Notes: a model not told the origin generated them from the letters alone. DNA of 64,000 nt from Roseomonas sp. (GCA_020249145.1 JADCGF010000008.1:35085-99084), one strand, 5' to 3'; numbered from the stretch's first letter, positions 26,200 to 35,694 are shown. Numbers and translations are program-made.

Positions 26200-26234
26200 G
26201 CGTATCGCGTTCAGAATTTTCCATCTGAACGCGA
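26183..26234. terminator. Two adjacent hairpins between convergent genes; second is a repeat element
   Basis: GCGATACGC/GCGTATCGC (26183-26191 and 26200-26208) forms one hairpin around the VapC stop. It abuts TCGCGTTCAG/CTGAACGCGA (26205-26214 and 26225-26234). They sit between the convergent VapC and monooxygenase genes and may terminate both. The second hairpin recurs almost identically at 60759-60786. Confidence 0.55.
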
Positions 26235-26244
26235 CATGCTCTCG

Positions 26245-28011
26245 TCAAACCAAGCCTTCTTCCCGCGCCTTGATCTGCATCGCAAGGTATTTGGAATACA
26301 TCCGGCATTGCGCGAAGGAACCACCGGTAAACCACAGCCCCTGCTGCGGCGTTTCCATCCACATGTTGCGCAATTCCTGATCGGCCTCATCAAAACCCCA
26401 AATCTTGCCGACGCGATCCGCCACCGCATCACCAAAGAAGCCGCGCACCAGATGATCCTGGCCCTTATAGCCGGTGGCGAGCACCAGCAATTCCGCCGGC
26501 AATGCGCGGCCATCCTTCATCTTCATGCCGTTCGCGTTGAATTCGGCAATGTCGTGATACTGGATCAGCCCCACTTCGCGGCGCACCAGCAATTCAGAAC
26601 AGCCGACATTGAAGTAATACCCACCCCCACGAGAGCGATATTTCAGCGGCCAGCCCGTGCCATTATCGCCGAATTCCAGCCGGAAGCCGATTTTCTCCAG
26701 CCCATCCAGCAGTGGTTTGTCCAATTCCCGCGTCTTGTCGGTTAGAATCTTATGCGCCTGTTTCATCACCGAAAGCGGGAAGGACACATTGATCAAATCG
26801 CGGTCTTCCAGCGTTGGCCCCTTGCCGTAATAGACGCCATCATAAAGCTGCGCGCTGGGTTCCACATTCACGATCAACGTCGGGCTGCGCTGCACCATGG
26901 TCACCTTGGCGCCATTGCCGTGCAGATCCTGCGTAATGTCATGCGCGCTGGTGCCGGTGCCGAAAACATAAACCGGCTTGCCCTTCCATTCCGCGCCATT
27001 CTTGAAGCCGGAGGAATGCACAACCTTTCCCTTGAAACGATCAAGGGTTGGGATATCCGGCAGGCTCGGCGTGCCGCTGACGCTGGTGGCCATGATGATA
27101 TGCCGCGGGCGCATGATGCGTTCGCTGCCATCAGCCTGCTTCAGCCGCGCCACCCAGCACTTCGCCGCCGCATCATATTCAGCGCCTTCGAAACTCGTTC
27201 TGGTCCAGAAATTGATCTCCATCGTCTCGACATAGGATTCGAGCCAATTGGCGATCTTGTCCTTAGGGATGTATTTCGGCCAGGTCTTGGGGAAGGACAG
27301 GAACGGGAAGTGATTGCTATGCACCTGGTTGTGCAGCTTCAGGCCATGATAGCGAAGACGCCAGTTATCGCCGATCCGCGCCATGCGATCCACGATCAGC
27401 GCTTCGATATTGAGCGCGCCGAGCCAGGCCGCAGCGGTAATGCCGGCATGCCCGCCACCTACAACCAGCACCGCCGGATCGCGGCTTTCGAAACGCGCGG
27501 CCTCTCGCCGTTTATCCAGCCAATTCGGGCCGTTGAATTCGCGTTCAAAGGCGGGTTCCTCACGCGCTTCGCGCATGCTGTCCACATCAAAGCCGCGCAG
27601 GCTATCAAGTGCTGTGGTCAGCACCCATGCAACCGGGGCGTCACCGGCAGCTTCAGCACGCTTTAGGCGGAGCAGTGCCGCGCCGGTGCCGATTTTGGTT
27701 TCAAAGCGTAGCACGGCTTCGATGGTGTCTTCGCCAGCGCGCTCCACAAAGCGCGGCGCGGCGCGTTCATCATCAATCGCGAAATCTCGCGCGCCGGCTT
27801 CCTGCACCGCCGCCAACAACGCGTCCACCAGCGCCCCCTGGCCGCTTACGGTACGGATGCGCCGGCCCAGCGCCACGATATCGCGCCAATGGCTATCTGC
27901 GCGAAACAATGCGCTGAGCGCGGCTTTGTCGCCCGCCGCAAGCGCTGCGTTGAAGCGCTTGAGCCAGGCTTCGATGATATGGCCGATACCTTGTTCCGAA
28001 ATGACCAGCAT
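26245..28011 (-). CDS. FAD/NAD(P)-dependent flavin monooxygenase with N-terminal NTF2-like domain
   Basis: A 588-residue protein. Residues 1 to about 160 look like an NTF2/SnoaL-type domain (IEAWLKRFNAALAAGDKAALSALF, HWRDIVALG). The rest is a class B flavoprotein monooxygenase: FAD motif VLVVGGGHAGITAAAWLG near residue 180, the FMO-like FPFLSFPKTWPKYIPKDK and the NADP-binding VYVFGTGTSAHDITQDL. LVLATGYKGQD closes the fold. Relatives hydroxylate or oxidise nitrogen, sulfur or ketone substrates. Substrate unknown; neighbours give no clear hint. Confidence 0.87.
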   Translation of the reverse strand: MLVISEQGIGHIIEAWLKRFNAALAAGDKAALSALFRADSHWRDIVALGRRIRTVSGQGALVDALLAAVQEAGARDFAIDDERAAPRFVERAGEDTIEAVLRFETKIGTGAALLRLKRAEAAGDAPVAWVLTTALDSLRGFDVDSMREAREEPAFEREFNGPNWLDKRREAARFESRDPAVLVVGGGHAGITAAAWLGALNIEALIVDRMARIGDNWRLRYHGLKLHNQVHSNHFPFLSFPKTWPKYIPKDKIANWLESYVETMEINFWTRTSFEGAEYDAAAKCWVARLKQADGSERIMRPRHIIMATSVSGTPSLPDIPTLDRFKGKVVHSSGFKNGAEWKGKPVYVFGTGTSAHDITQDLHGNGAKVTMVQRSPTLIVNVEPSAQLYDGVYYGKGPTLEDRDLINVSFPLSVMKQAHKILTDKTRELDKPLLDGLEKIGFRLEFGDNGTGWPLKYRSRGGGYYFNVGCSELLVRREVGLIQYHDIAEFNANGMKMKDGRALPAELLVLATGYKGQDHLVRGFFGDAVADRVGKIWGFDEADQELRNMWMETPQQGLWFTGGSFAQCRMYSKYLAMQIKAREEGLV

Positions 28012-28163
28012 GTGCTTCCGCCTTCAATCCACCGCGCCCAACCGGGCGCCTTTTCTGGTGTGATCCTAAGCGCCGATTCGCGGGGCCGCAAATCCTGCCT
28101 TGGGGCGGATTTCATCCCTGGCCAAATGCGCCTATCCTGAAAGGCGAAAATGGAGAAACGCTC

Positions 28164-28916
28164 ATGAATGCTTCGCTTGCGGGCAAGGTCGCGCTGGTCA
28201 CGGGTGCCGGCAAGAATATCGGCCGCGCCATTGCGTTGAGGCTCGCCGCCGATGGCGCCGCCATTGTGGTGAATGGCAGATCGGATGAGGGCGCGATCAA
28301 GGCCGTGGCCGACGAAATCACGGCCAGCGGGGGCCGCGCCATGGCCTATCGCGCGGACATCTCCAAGCCTGAGGAAGTGGACGGCATGGCCGCTGCTGTG
28401 GCGGCGCAGTTCGGCGGTGTGGATATTCTGGTGACGAATGCCGGGCTCCGGCGCCAGACCCGTTTTCTGGACATGTCCTTCGCGGAATGGCGAGAAATTC
28501 TCTCGGTCGCGCTTGATGGCGCTTTCATCGTCACGCAAGCCTTCGTGCCGCAGATGATCGCGCGCGGGGGTGGTTCCATCATCGGGCTATCGGGGATTTC
28601 AACCCATGTCGGCACGCCCAATCGGGCGCATGTCTCGGCCTCCAAATCAGGGCTGGAAGGCTTGATGCGCGCCCTTGCGGTGGAATTGGCGCCCCAAGGC
28701 ATTCGCGCGAATAGCGTCGCGCCCGGTGCGGTGGATACGGTGCGCGGTGCCTCGGCCGGGTCCATGCCCAGCACGCTGGCGGATGGCGGCATTCCCATGC
28801 GCCGCCGGGCGATTGTGGCCGAAATCGCCGATGTGGTGCGCCTGCTGGCCGGGCCGGAAGGCGGCTATATCACCGGCCAGACCATCCATGTGAATGGTGG
28901 CGCGTTCCTTACCTGA
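28164..28916 (+). CDS. SDR-family oxidoreductase with altered catalytic site
   Basis: A classical-size SDR of 250 residues: cofactor motif VTGAGKNIGRAIAL, stabilising TNAGLR, active-site Ser region IIGLSGIST, and C-terminal ANSVAPGAVDT and GYITGQTIHVNGG. The usual YxxxK reads VSASK (in NRAHVSASKSG), so Lys is kept but the catalytic Tyr is Val, preceded by His. It may use another base, work on an unusual substrate, or be non-catalytic. It is divergent from the monooxygenase gene with 152 bases between. Confidence 0.87.
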   Translation: MNASLAGKVALVTGAGKNIGRAIALRLAADGAAIVVNGRSDEGAIKAVADEITASGGRAMAYRADISKPEEVDGMAAAVAAQFGGVDILVTNAGLRRQTRFLDMSFAEWREILSVALDGAFIVTQAFVPQMIARGGGSIIGLSGISTHVGTPNRAHVSASKSGLEGLMRALAVELAPQGIRANSVAPGAVDTVRGASAGSMPSTLADGGIPMRRRAIVAEIADVVRLLAGPEGGYITGQTIHVNGGAFLT

Positions 28917-28970
28917 TAACGGCAAGGGATGCCCCGGTTTGACGGACCATCCCCCCGCGTGACCCGAAAG

Positions 28971-30506
28971 CTACCCCGGCGCATTGCCCCGCGCGTTGAG
29001 CCGCAGCGGCACAAAGCGCTGCCCGCTGGCATTTTCCACCGCAAACAGCCCAACATTGCGGTTCTGCCGGCGCAGGCGTTCGATCTGTTCCTGCACTTCC
29101 GCCGGCGTTGCCACGCGCTGCTGCTGGACTTCCACAATCACATCGCCAGGGCGAAGCTCACGCTCCGCTGCCGGGGTGCCGGGGATCACTTCCACAATCA
29201 CAACGCCGCGCTGTTCCGGCTTCAGGTTGAAGCGCTGGCGAAGCTCATTCGTAATGGCAGACACGCGCAGCCCAAGCCCGGTCAATTCCACCGGCCCTTG
29301 GGTTGAAGGTGCCGCCGGCGCGCCGGCCTGGCGCTGTTCCGCCGGCAATTCGCCCAGCGTCACGTTCACGGTTTCTTCCTTGCCATCGCGCCAGATCACC
29401 ACGGGCACGGAACTGCCGACATTGTTATCCGCGACAATGCGCGGCAGGGCGCGCATTTCGGGAATTGCCACGCCATTGAAGCGAATGATCACATCGCCCG
29501 AGCGAATGCCCGCCTGGGCTGCCGGCCCATCGGCCTGCGCATTGGCCACAAGGGCACCGCGCGTGCCGGCGGGCAGGCGGAGCGCTTCGGCAATATCATC
29601 CGTTACCGCCTGGATATTCACGCCGATCCAGCCGCGCCTGACGCGCCCCGAATCACGCAGCTGCGCCACGACACGCATTGCCATATTGGATGGAATGGCA
29701 AAGCCAAGCCCGGCCGATACCCCGCTAGGGGAGACAATGGCCGTATTGATGCCAATCACCTGGCCGCGCATGTTGAACAGCGGCCCGCCGGAATTGCCCG
29801 AATTGATTGAAGCATCCGTCTGGATGAAATCATCATAAAGCCCCTGGCCGATGTTGCGCCCGCGGGCCGAGACAATGCCCGCCGTGACGGTACCGCCAAA
29901 GCCGAAGGGATTACCGATGGCAATCACCCAATCGCCCACTTCGGATTGATCCGAATCACCAAAGCCGACAGAGGCCAGCGGCTTGTCATGCTTGATGCGC
30001 AGCACCGCAATATCCGTGCGCGGATCGGTGCCGACCAATTCGGCGCGGATGCTGGTATTGTCCTGCAGGATCACATTGATTTCATCAGCGCCATCAATCA
30101 CGTGGTTATTCGTGACCACGATGCCTTCCTGCGCATCAATGATGAAGCCGGAACCAAGCGATTGCGCGCGGCGCTGGCGCTGCTGCGGGCCCTCACCCTG
30201 GCCCTGGCCGGGTGGGCGGTTGCGATTGAAGAAATCACGGAAGAATTCCTCAAACGGGCTGCCCGGCGGCAACTGCGGCATTTCCGGCGCATTGGGCCGC
30301 CCACTACGCGGCGCGACATTCTTGGTGGTGGAGATATTCACCACCGCCGGCAGCAATTCCCGCGCGAGCGGCGCGAAGCTTTCCGGCGCGCGTTGCTGCG
30401 CCTGGGCCGTGTTGATCAGCGACAGGGGGGCAAGCGGCGCCAGGGCCATGGCACCGGCAAGGGCAAGATGGGCAATACGCAAGGAAGTTCTCCTCGGGGA
30501 ATACAT
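28971..30506 (-). CDS. degP: DegP/HtrA-family periplasmic serine protease (Do-like)
   Basis: A 511-residue HtrA protease. After a signal peptide (to about residue 38, ending NTAQAQQ) comes a trypsin-like domain with the catalytic triad His (VVTNNHVIDG, near 134), Asp (RTDIAVLRI, near 164) and Ser (NSGNSGGPLFN, near 237), followed by two PDZ domains (RRGWIGVNIQAVT... and LGLRVSAITNELRQRF...). It degrades or refolds misfolded periplasmic proteins. ATG 30506 is chosen over a TTG one codon upstream. It follows hflK-hflC-DUF2065 on the same strand, a usual alphaproteobacterial order. Confidence 0.94.
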   Translation of the reverse strand: MYSPRRTSLRIAHLALAGAMALAPLAPLSLINTAQAQQRAPESFAPLARELLPAVVNISTTKNVAPRSGRPNAPEMPQLPPGSPFEEFFRDFFNRNRPPGQGQGEGPQQRQRRAQSLGSGFIIDAQEGIVVTNNHVIDGADEINVILQDNTSIRAELVGTDPRTDIAVLRIKHDKPLASVGFGDSDQSEVGDWVIAIGNPFGFGGTVTAGIVSARGRNIGQGLYDDFIQTDASINSGNSGGPLFNMRGQVIGINTAIVSPSGVSAGLGFAIPSNMAMRVVAQLRDSGRVRRGWIGVNIQAVTDDIAEALRLPAGTRGALVANAQADGPAAQAGIRSGDVIIRFNGVAIPEMRALPRIVADNNVGSSVPVVIWRDGKEETVNVTLGELPAEQRQAGAPAAPSTQGPVELTGLGLRVSAITNELRQRFNLKPEQRGVVIVEVIPGTPAAERELRPGDVIVEVQQQRVATPAEVQEQIERLRRQNRNVGLFAVENASGQRFVPLRLNARGNAPG

Positions 30507-30586
30507 CAAACAGCCTAGCAGATTGGCGGCTTTGACGCGAATTTAAGGCATCTCACGGCAACGAAATGCGACAAAAAGCGACAGCG

Positions 30587-30781
30587 TCATAAAAGCTTGA
30601 GCAGCCAGGCAAAGCCAATGCCGCCCACCGCGGCAACAAGCCCGCCAATTCTGAGCCGCGCCTCAGGTGTTTCGGCAAGGCTTGCCAGCATCCGGCGCAT
30701 GAAGCCGGGGGCGATGGCATAGGCCAAGCCCTCCAGGGCCAGCACAACGGCTATGCCCTGGAGCAGCGCGGTGAAACTCAC
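30587..30781 (-). CDS. DUF2065 family small membrane protein
   Basis: A 64-residue protein with two hydrophobic helices separated by APGFMRRMLASLAETPEARLR, the characteristic DUF2065 layout. Its start overlaps the hflC stop (ATGA at 30778-30781). DUF2065 genes are commonly located beside hflC and degP. Its function is unknown; a role with the HflKC membrane complex is plausible from position only. Confidence 0.85.
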   Translation of the reverse strand: MSFTALLQGIAVVLALEGLAYAIAPGFMRRMLASLAETPEARLRIGGLVAAVGGIGFAWLLKLL

Positions 30782-31665
30782 CTTGGCGCAGGCGCCTGAA
30801 GGCTATTCGGGCTTTCGCGGAAGTAGCGGAAGAATTCCGAATCCGGCGTCAGCACCAGGCGTGTATCGCCTTCGGCAAAGGCTTCACGATAGGCCTGCAT
30901 GGTGCGCCAGAATTGGAAGAAGGCCGGGTCGCGCTGGAAGGCTTCCGCGAAAATGCGGATGGCTTCCTGTTCGCCCTGACCGCGCAGGATATCGGCCTGC
31001 GCCTGGGCTTCCGCAATCAGCACGGTGCGTTCACGCTCAGCACTCGCACGCACGCGCTGCGCCACTTCCGCACCTTCAGCGCGGGCTTCGCGCGCCACGC
31101 GTTCACGTTCGGATTGCATGCGCGACAGGATGGCTTGCGTGTTTTCGCCCGGCAGATCGGCGCGGCGAATGCGCACATCTTCCACGGCAATACCGAATTG
31201 GCGCGCTTCCTCATTCACCTGACGGCGAATTTCACCCATGATCCGGGCGCGATCCGTGGACAGCACAGCAAGCAGCGGTTCATTGCCCAGCACGCGGCGC
31301 AAGGATGAGGTGACGATGGAATTGAGCCGGGCGCGAATGCCCGCTTCGGTCGCGCCCACCGTCTGGAAGAAGCGCAGCGGATCCGTGATGCGGTAGCGCG
31401 TGAAGCTATCCACAATCAGGCGGCGCTGATCGCCCAGGATCACTTCTTCGCCCGGCGCGTCAAAATCCAGCAAGCGGCGATCAAAGGTGATGACCGTTTG
31501 AATGAAGGGCAGCTTCCAATGCAGCCCGGGTTCCTGGATCACTTTGCGCGGTTCACCGAATTGCGTGATCAGCACCTGCTGCGTCTGATGCACCGTGAAC
31601 AGGGTGGAAGACGCGGTGAAAATCGCTGCGGCCAGAATGCCGAGCAGAATAATGGAGCGGTTCAT
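30778..31665 (-). CDS. hflC: HflC, SPFH/prohibitin membrane protein modulating FtsH
   Basis: A 295-residue SPFH protein: one N-terminal membrane helix (IILLGILAAAIFTASSTLF), the band-7 domain (QVLITQFGEPRKVIQEPGLHWKLPF, DRRLLDF, DSFTRYRITDPLRF) and a long coiled-coil with IRRADLPGENTQAILSRM and AEGAEVAQRVRASAERE. It forms cages with HflK around the FtsH protease in the inner membrane. Its start overlaps the end of hflK. Confidence 0.95.
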   Translation of the reverse strand: MNRSIILLGILAAAIFTASSTLFTVHQTQQVLITQFGEPRKVIQEPGLHWKLPFIQTVITFDRRLLDFDAPGEEVILGDQRRLIVDSFTRYRITDPLRFFQTVGATEAGIRARLNSIVTSSLRRVLGNEPLLAVLSTDRARIMGEIRRQVNEEARQFGIAVEDVRIRRADLPGENTQAILSRMQSERERVAREARAEGAEVAQRVRASAERERTVLIAEAQAQADILRGQGEQEAIRIFAEAFQRDPAFFQFWRTMQAYREAFAEGDTRLVLTPDSEFFRYFRESPNSLQAPAPR

Positions 31666-32882
31666 CGCGGCACCCCCGTACGGTTTTGTATCATGGGCGC
31701 GGCGGCGGCCCCCGGTGGCAGCGGCGCGGGCCGTTGCTGAGGTGCTGCGGCAGGCGGCTGTCTCGCGCCCCCGTTTTCACCCAATTGCAGGAACGGCACC
31801 ACGCCTTGCAAGCGATCATCCACAATAACCTTCGGATTGCGCCGCAAGATTTCTTCCATGGTTTCCAGATACATCCGGCGCGTGGTCACATCGCGCGCCT
31901 GTTCATAGGCCGAAAGCACGGATAGGAAGCGGGCACTTTCACCGCCGGCACGCGCCACCTGGCTTTCGCGGAAGCCCTGGGCTTCCTGGCTCATGCGTTC
32001 AGCCTCACCGCGGGCGCGGGGAATGATGTCATTGCGGAAGCTTTCGGCTTCATTGCGCAAACGCTCACGGTCCGCATTGGCGCGCTGCACATCGCGGAAA
32101 GCGTCGACCACCTGGGCTGGTGGGTCCACCTTCTGCAATTGCACCTGCGTCACTTCAATGCCTGCCTTGTATTGGTCCATGATCGCCTGGGCGCCGCGGC
32201 GCACTTCCTGTTCGATCTGGGCGCGCGCTTCGGTCAGCGCAGGCTGGATGGGGGTGCGCCCGATCACTTCACGCATCACGCTCTCAGCTGCAGTTTTCAC
32301 CGTGCTTTCCGGGTTCCGCGTATTGAACAGGAATTCACCCGCATCGCGGATGCGCCAAAACACGGCGACATCAATGTCAATGATGTTCTCATCGCCCGTC
32401 AGCATCAGGCTTTCTTCCAGCACATCGCGCGCCGGCAGCACCCGCCCGCCGCCAATGGCACCGTCCTGGGCACCGACAAAGCCGATATCCACGCGGTTGA
32501 TTCGGGTGACGCGCGGCGTGGTGTGGCTTTCGATCGGCCAGGGCAGGCGATAATTCAAGCCGGGCTGGGTGGTATGGCTGAAAGCGCCAAAGCGCATCAC
32601 CACACCCTGTTCATCCGGCTGCACGCGGTAAAAACCTGAAGCTGCCCAGCCAAGCACCACCACAATACCCACTAGCGCTACCAGCTTGCCGCCGCCCGCG
32701 CCGCCGCTTGGCAATACGCGGCGAATCGCTTCCTGCGCCTGCCTGATCGCATCATCAATGTCTGGGCCACGGCCACCCTGGCCGCCACCACCACCGCCAC
32801 CCGAAGGTGGCTGGCCCCAAGGGCCCTGCGGGCGCGGATTGCCCCAGGGGCTTTGACCGCCACTATTATTATTCCAGGGCAT
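31662..32882 (-). CDS. hflK: HflK, SPFH/prohibitin partner of HflC
   Basis: A 406-residue protein. The N-terminus is Gly/Pro/Gln-rich (PWNNNSGGQSPWGNPRPQG), as in other HflK, followed by a membrane helix (LVALVGIVVVLGWAASGFYRV) and band-7 domain (QPDEQGVVMRFGAF, PGLNYRLPWPIE, LTGDENIIDIDVAVFWRI), then a coiled-coil (VDAFRDVQRANADRERLRNE). It is the first gene of the hflK-hflC-DUF2065-degP operon. The 177 bases before it, toward the divergent mrp gene, hold no ORF I can support. Confidence 0.95.
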   Translation of the reverse strand: MPWNNNSGGQSPWGNPRPQGPWGQPPSGGGGGGGQGGRGPDIDDAIRQAQEAIRRVLPSGGAGGGKLVALVGIVVVLGWAASGFYRVQPDEQGVVMRFGAFSHTTQPGLNYRLPWPIESHTTPRVTRINRVDIGFVGAQDGAIGGGRVLPARDVLEESLMLTGDENIIDIDVAVFWRIRDAGEFLFNTRNPESTVKTAAESVMREVIGRTPIQPALTEARAQIEQEVRRGAQAIMDQYKAGIEVTQVQLQKVDPPAQVVDAFRDVQRANADRERLRNEAESFRNDIIPRARGEAERMSQEAQGFRESQVARAGGESARFLSVLSAYEQARDVTTRRMYLETMEEILRRNPKVIVDDRLQGVVPFLQLGENGGARQPPAAAPQQRPAPLPPGAAAAPMIQNRTGVPR

Positions 32883-33059
32883 CTAAGGCTCGGCCTCCAG
32901 CAGGTGAACGTCAAAAACGAAAGGCCCAAAACCGGGCGGGATGCTTCAAGCGGGAAGCCAACCCCCATATAGAGGCGAGCAGCCCTCCCGGAAAGCAGCT
33001 AACGGCGCTGTAATGCCGGGTGGGGCGGATATTGACCATGGGTAGGGGCTTTTCAAGCG

Positions 33060-34163
33060 ATGGCGGATGATTTGGCGGCAGCGGTGACAAAGGCCCTGGC
33101 GGCGGTGAAGGACCCGGCTTCGGGCCGGGATGTGATGGCGGCTGGCATGGTGCAGGGCCTGGTGGTGCGCGATGGCATGGTCCATTTCGCCCTGCAGGTG
33201 GCGCGGGAAGCCGCCGCCAGCATGGAACCGGTGCGCTCTGCGGCCGAAGCCGCCGCCCGCGCCGTGCCGGGGGTGATCTCGGCCACCGCCGTGCTGACCG
33301 CGCATCGCGCCGAAGCAGCGCCGGCTGCCCGCCCTGCCGCGCCACGCGGCCCCGCCAGCCCCGGACCCATGCTGCTTTCCGATGTCAGGGCGATCATCGC
33401 CGTTGCTTCCGGCAAGGGCGGGGTCGGCAAATCCACCACCGCGGTCAATCTGGCAGTCGCGCTGGCCGCCGATGGCCTCAAGGTTGGGCTTTTGGATGCG
33501 GATATTTACGGGCCTTCGCTGCCGCAAATGCTCGGCACGCGCGAAAGACCGCGGTCAGAGGGCCAGCGCATCACCCCGCTCAGCCGCTGGGGGCTGAAGG
33601 CCATGTCCATCGGCTTCTTGGTTGAGGAAGAAACGCCCATGATCTGGCGCGGCCCCATGGTGATGGGCGCGCTTGAGCAAATGATGGGGCAAGTGGCCTG
33701 GGGCCCCTTGGATGTGATGATTGTGGATATGCCGCCAGGGACGGGTGATGCGCAGCTTACCATGTCTCAGCGCGTGCCCTTGGCAGGGGCGGTGATTGTC
33801 TCAACCCCGCAGGATGTGGCGCTGCTGGACGCCAGGCGCGGCGTGCGCATGTTCGAGAAGGTCAATGTCCCGGTGCTGGGGCTGATTGAGAATATGTCCT
33901 TCTTCTGCTGCCCCAATTGCAACCATCGGTCCGATATTTTCAGCCATGGTGGCGCAAGGCGGGAAGCGGAAAGGCTTGGCGTGGAGTTCCTTGGCGAATT
34001 GCCGCTCAAGCTCGAAATCCGTGAATTGGCCGATGCCGGCACGCCGATTGTCATGGCGCGGCCTGATTCGGAAGAAGCGCAATCCTATCGCCGCATCGCG
34101 CGCCGCGTTTGGGAAAAGGCCGCCGCGAAGGCGGATGCCGCGCCGAAGATTGTGATGGAATAA
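33060..34163 (+). CDS. Mrp/ApbC/NBP35 family iron-sulfur carrier P-loop ATPase
   Basis: A 367-residue Fe-S cluster carrier. Residues 1-85 form the MIP18/DUF59-like domain, followed by an Ala/Pro linker and a ParA-type ATPase with Walker A VASGKGGVGKST near residue 118, DADIYGPSLPQML, VDMPPGTGDAQLTMSQR and the cluster-binding CPNC (FFCCPNCNHRSDIF). It probably assembles or transfers [4Fe-4S] clusters in the cytoplasm. It ends at a near-perfect palindrome shared with the convergent acyl-CoA dehydrogenase gene. Confidence 0.93.
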   Translation: MADDLAAAVTKALAAVKDPASGRDVMAAGMVQGLVVRDGMVHFALQVAREAAASMEPVRSAAEAAARAVPGVISATAVLTAHRAEAAPAARPAAPRGPASPGPMLLSDVRAIIAVASGKGGVGKSTTAVNLAVALAADGLKVGLLDADIYGPSLPQMLGTRERPRSEGQRITPLSRWGLKAMSIGFLVEEETPMIWRGPMVMGALEQMMGQVAWGPLDVMIVDMPPGTGDAQLTMSQRVPLAGAVIVSTPQDVALLDARRGVRMFEKVNVPVLGLIENMSFFCCPNCNHRSDIFSHGGARREAERLGVEFLGELPLKLEIRELADAGTPIVMARPDSEEAQSYRRIARRVWEKAAAKADAAPKIVME

Positions 34164-34167
34164 GGCG

Positions 34168-34198
34168 GATCAGCCGCCAGCATGCTGGTGGCCTGATC
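34168..34198. terminator. Near-perfect palindrome between convergent mrp and acyl-CoA dehydrogenase genes
   Basis: GATCAGCCGCCAGC and its near-complement GCTGGTGGCCTGATC face each other around CATG in the 49-base spacer. Mrp ends at 34163 and the minus-strand gene ends at 34213. A bidirectional terminator is the likely role, although no strong T-run follows. Confidence 0.5.
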
Positions 34199-34212
34199 GC
34201 GTCCGGCAAACG

Positions 34213-35391
34213 CTATTCTGCCGCCGCGCGACCACCCTGCTTTTCCTGCTTGGGCAGCAGTGAGCGCGCGATGATCTGCTTCATCACCTCAATGGAACCG
34301 CCGGCGATGCGCGCCATCCGCGCATCGGCCCAGGCGCGCGCGATGGGGTATTCCCACATGTAACCCGCGCCACCATGCAGCTGCACGCATTGGTCCACCA
34401 CGCGGCCAAGCATTTCGGTTGTCTGCATCTTGGCAATGGCCGCATCAACCGCATCCAGTCCTCCGGCCAGATGCACTTCAAGGCAGCGGTCAACATAAAC
34501 GCGCAGCACCGCGATCTCCGCGCGCATTTCCGCCAGCCGGAACTGTGTATTCTGGAAATCCGCCACCGTCTGGCCGAAGGCCGGGCGTGCGGTGACATAG
34601 GCAATGGTCTGGTCCAGCGCGGCTTCCGCCGAAGCCACCGCGCGCACCGCCTGCACCAGGCGTTCCTGCGCAAGTTCCGTCATCAATTGGGCAAAGCCTC
34701 GCCCTTCTGCCCCCAGCAGGTTTGAGACAGGCACGCGTACCTGGTCAAAGAAAAGCTCTGACGTATCCATCGCCTTGCAGCCAACCTTCTTCAGCGGCTT
34801 GCCGCGCGCAAAGCCTGGCCTATCGGTCTCCACCAGGATCAGGCTGACACCGCGCCCGCGCGCTGTGGGGTCGGTCTTGGCGGCGACCACAATCAGATCC
34901 GCGCCTTGCGCATTGGTGATGTAGATTTTCTGACCGGTGATCACGTAATCATCGCCGTCACGAATCGCCGTGGTGCGGATGGCCTGCAAATCACTGCCGC
35001 CTTGCGGTTCGGTCATGGCAATGGCAGCCAGGGCCTCTCCACGCGCCATGGCGGGCAACCAGCGGCGTTTTTGTGCTTCCGTGCCGTAATGCAGAAGGTA
35101 GGGGGCCACGATGTCGGAATGCAGTGAGAAGGCCGGGCCGGTGGCGCCAGCGCGCGACATTTCTTCAATGACAATCGCGCTGTGCAGGAAATCTCCCCCC
35201 ATACCGCCCCATTCTTCGGGCACATTGCAGAGCAACAGGCCGGCTTCACCCGCCTTGCGCCAGGCTTCGCGCGGCACCACGCCGGCTTCTTCCCAGGCTG
35301 CGTGATGGGGCAGGATTTCGCGCGCAACAAAACGGCGCACCTGGTCGCGAAATTGTTCATGGGCCGGGGAAAAGACCGTGCGGGGAATCAT
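34213..35391 (-). CDS. Acyl-CoA dehydrogenase
   Basis: A 392-residue flavoenzyme that introduces the alpha-beta double bond in acyl-CoA. The N-terminal helical domain (FRDQVRRFVAREILPH), the middle domain signature AIAMTEPQGGSDLQAIRT and the C-terminal VQLHGGAGYMWEYPIARAWADARM, holding the catalytic Glu, are all present. Substrate chain length cannot be read. It faces an AMP-dependent acyl-CoA synthetase 303 bases away, and both likely serve fatty-acid or xenobiotic acid degradation. Confidence 0.94.
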   Translation of the reverse strand: MIPRTVFSPAHEQFRDQVRRFVAREILPHHAAWEEAGVVPREAWRKAGEAGLLLCNVPEEWGGMGGDFLHSAIVIEEMSRAGATGPAFSLHSDIVAPYLLHYGTEAQKRRWLPAMARGEALAAIAMTEPQGGSDLQAIRTTAIRDGDDYVITGQKIYITNAQGADLIVVAAKTDPTARGRGVSLILVETDRPGFARGKPLKKVGCKAMDTSELFFDQVRVPVSNLLGAEGRGFAQLMTELAQERLVQAVRAVASAEAALDQTIAYVTARPAFGQTVADFQNTQFRLAEMRAEIAVLRVYVDRCLEVHLAGGLDAVDAAIAKMQTTEMLGRVVDQCVQLHGGAGYMWEYPIARAWADARMARIAGGSIEVMKQIIARSLLPKQEKQGGRAAAE

Positions 35392-35694
35392 GCGACGCCT
35401 TCCTGGATGGTGGTCATCTTGTGCGAGAGGGATTGTGCTGTCGCTGGCTTCTGCTGTCCAGCAGCCGGGCTTCGATCAAGCCCTGCCTTGCCTGACGGGG
35501 GAAACATTTTTTGAAGCGGTGCCGTGATTGGCCCTGATCTTCGCTTATAGAGGAGACATTGGCTGGGCAATTAACGCAGCCGCCATGTGATCTTGCCAAG
35601 GCGCCGCAAAGACGGTCTCGTGTGGCGTAAGGTCTATCCGAGGAGACATCTGATCTTGGACATGGGCAATAGACAGAAGCGATAAGGAAGGCCG
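35392..35694. other. Intergenic region between divergent acyl-CoA dehydrogenase and acyl-CoA synthetase
   Basis: No ORF here is convincing. A ten-base direct repeat GAGGAGACAT occurs at 35550-35559 and 35640-35649, and a TTATAG lies at 35545. These may relate to control of the two divergent genes, but I see no complete promoter or palindrome that I can defend. Confidence 0.3.
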
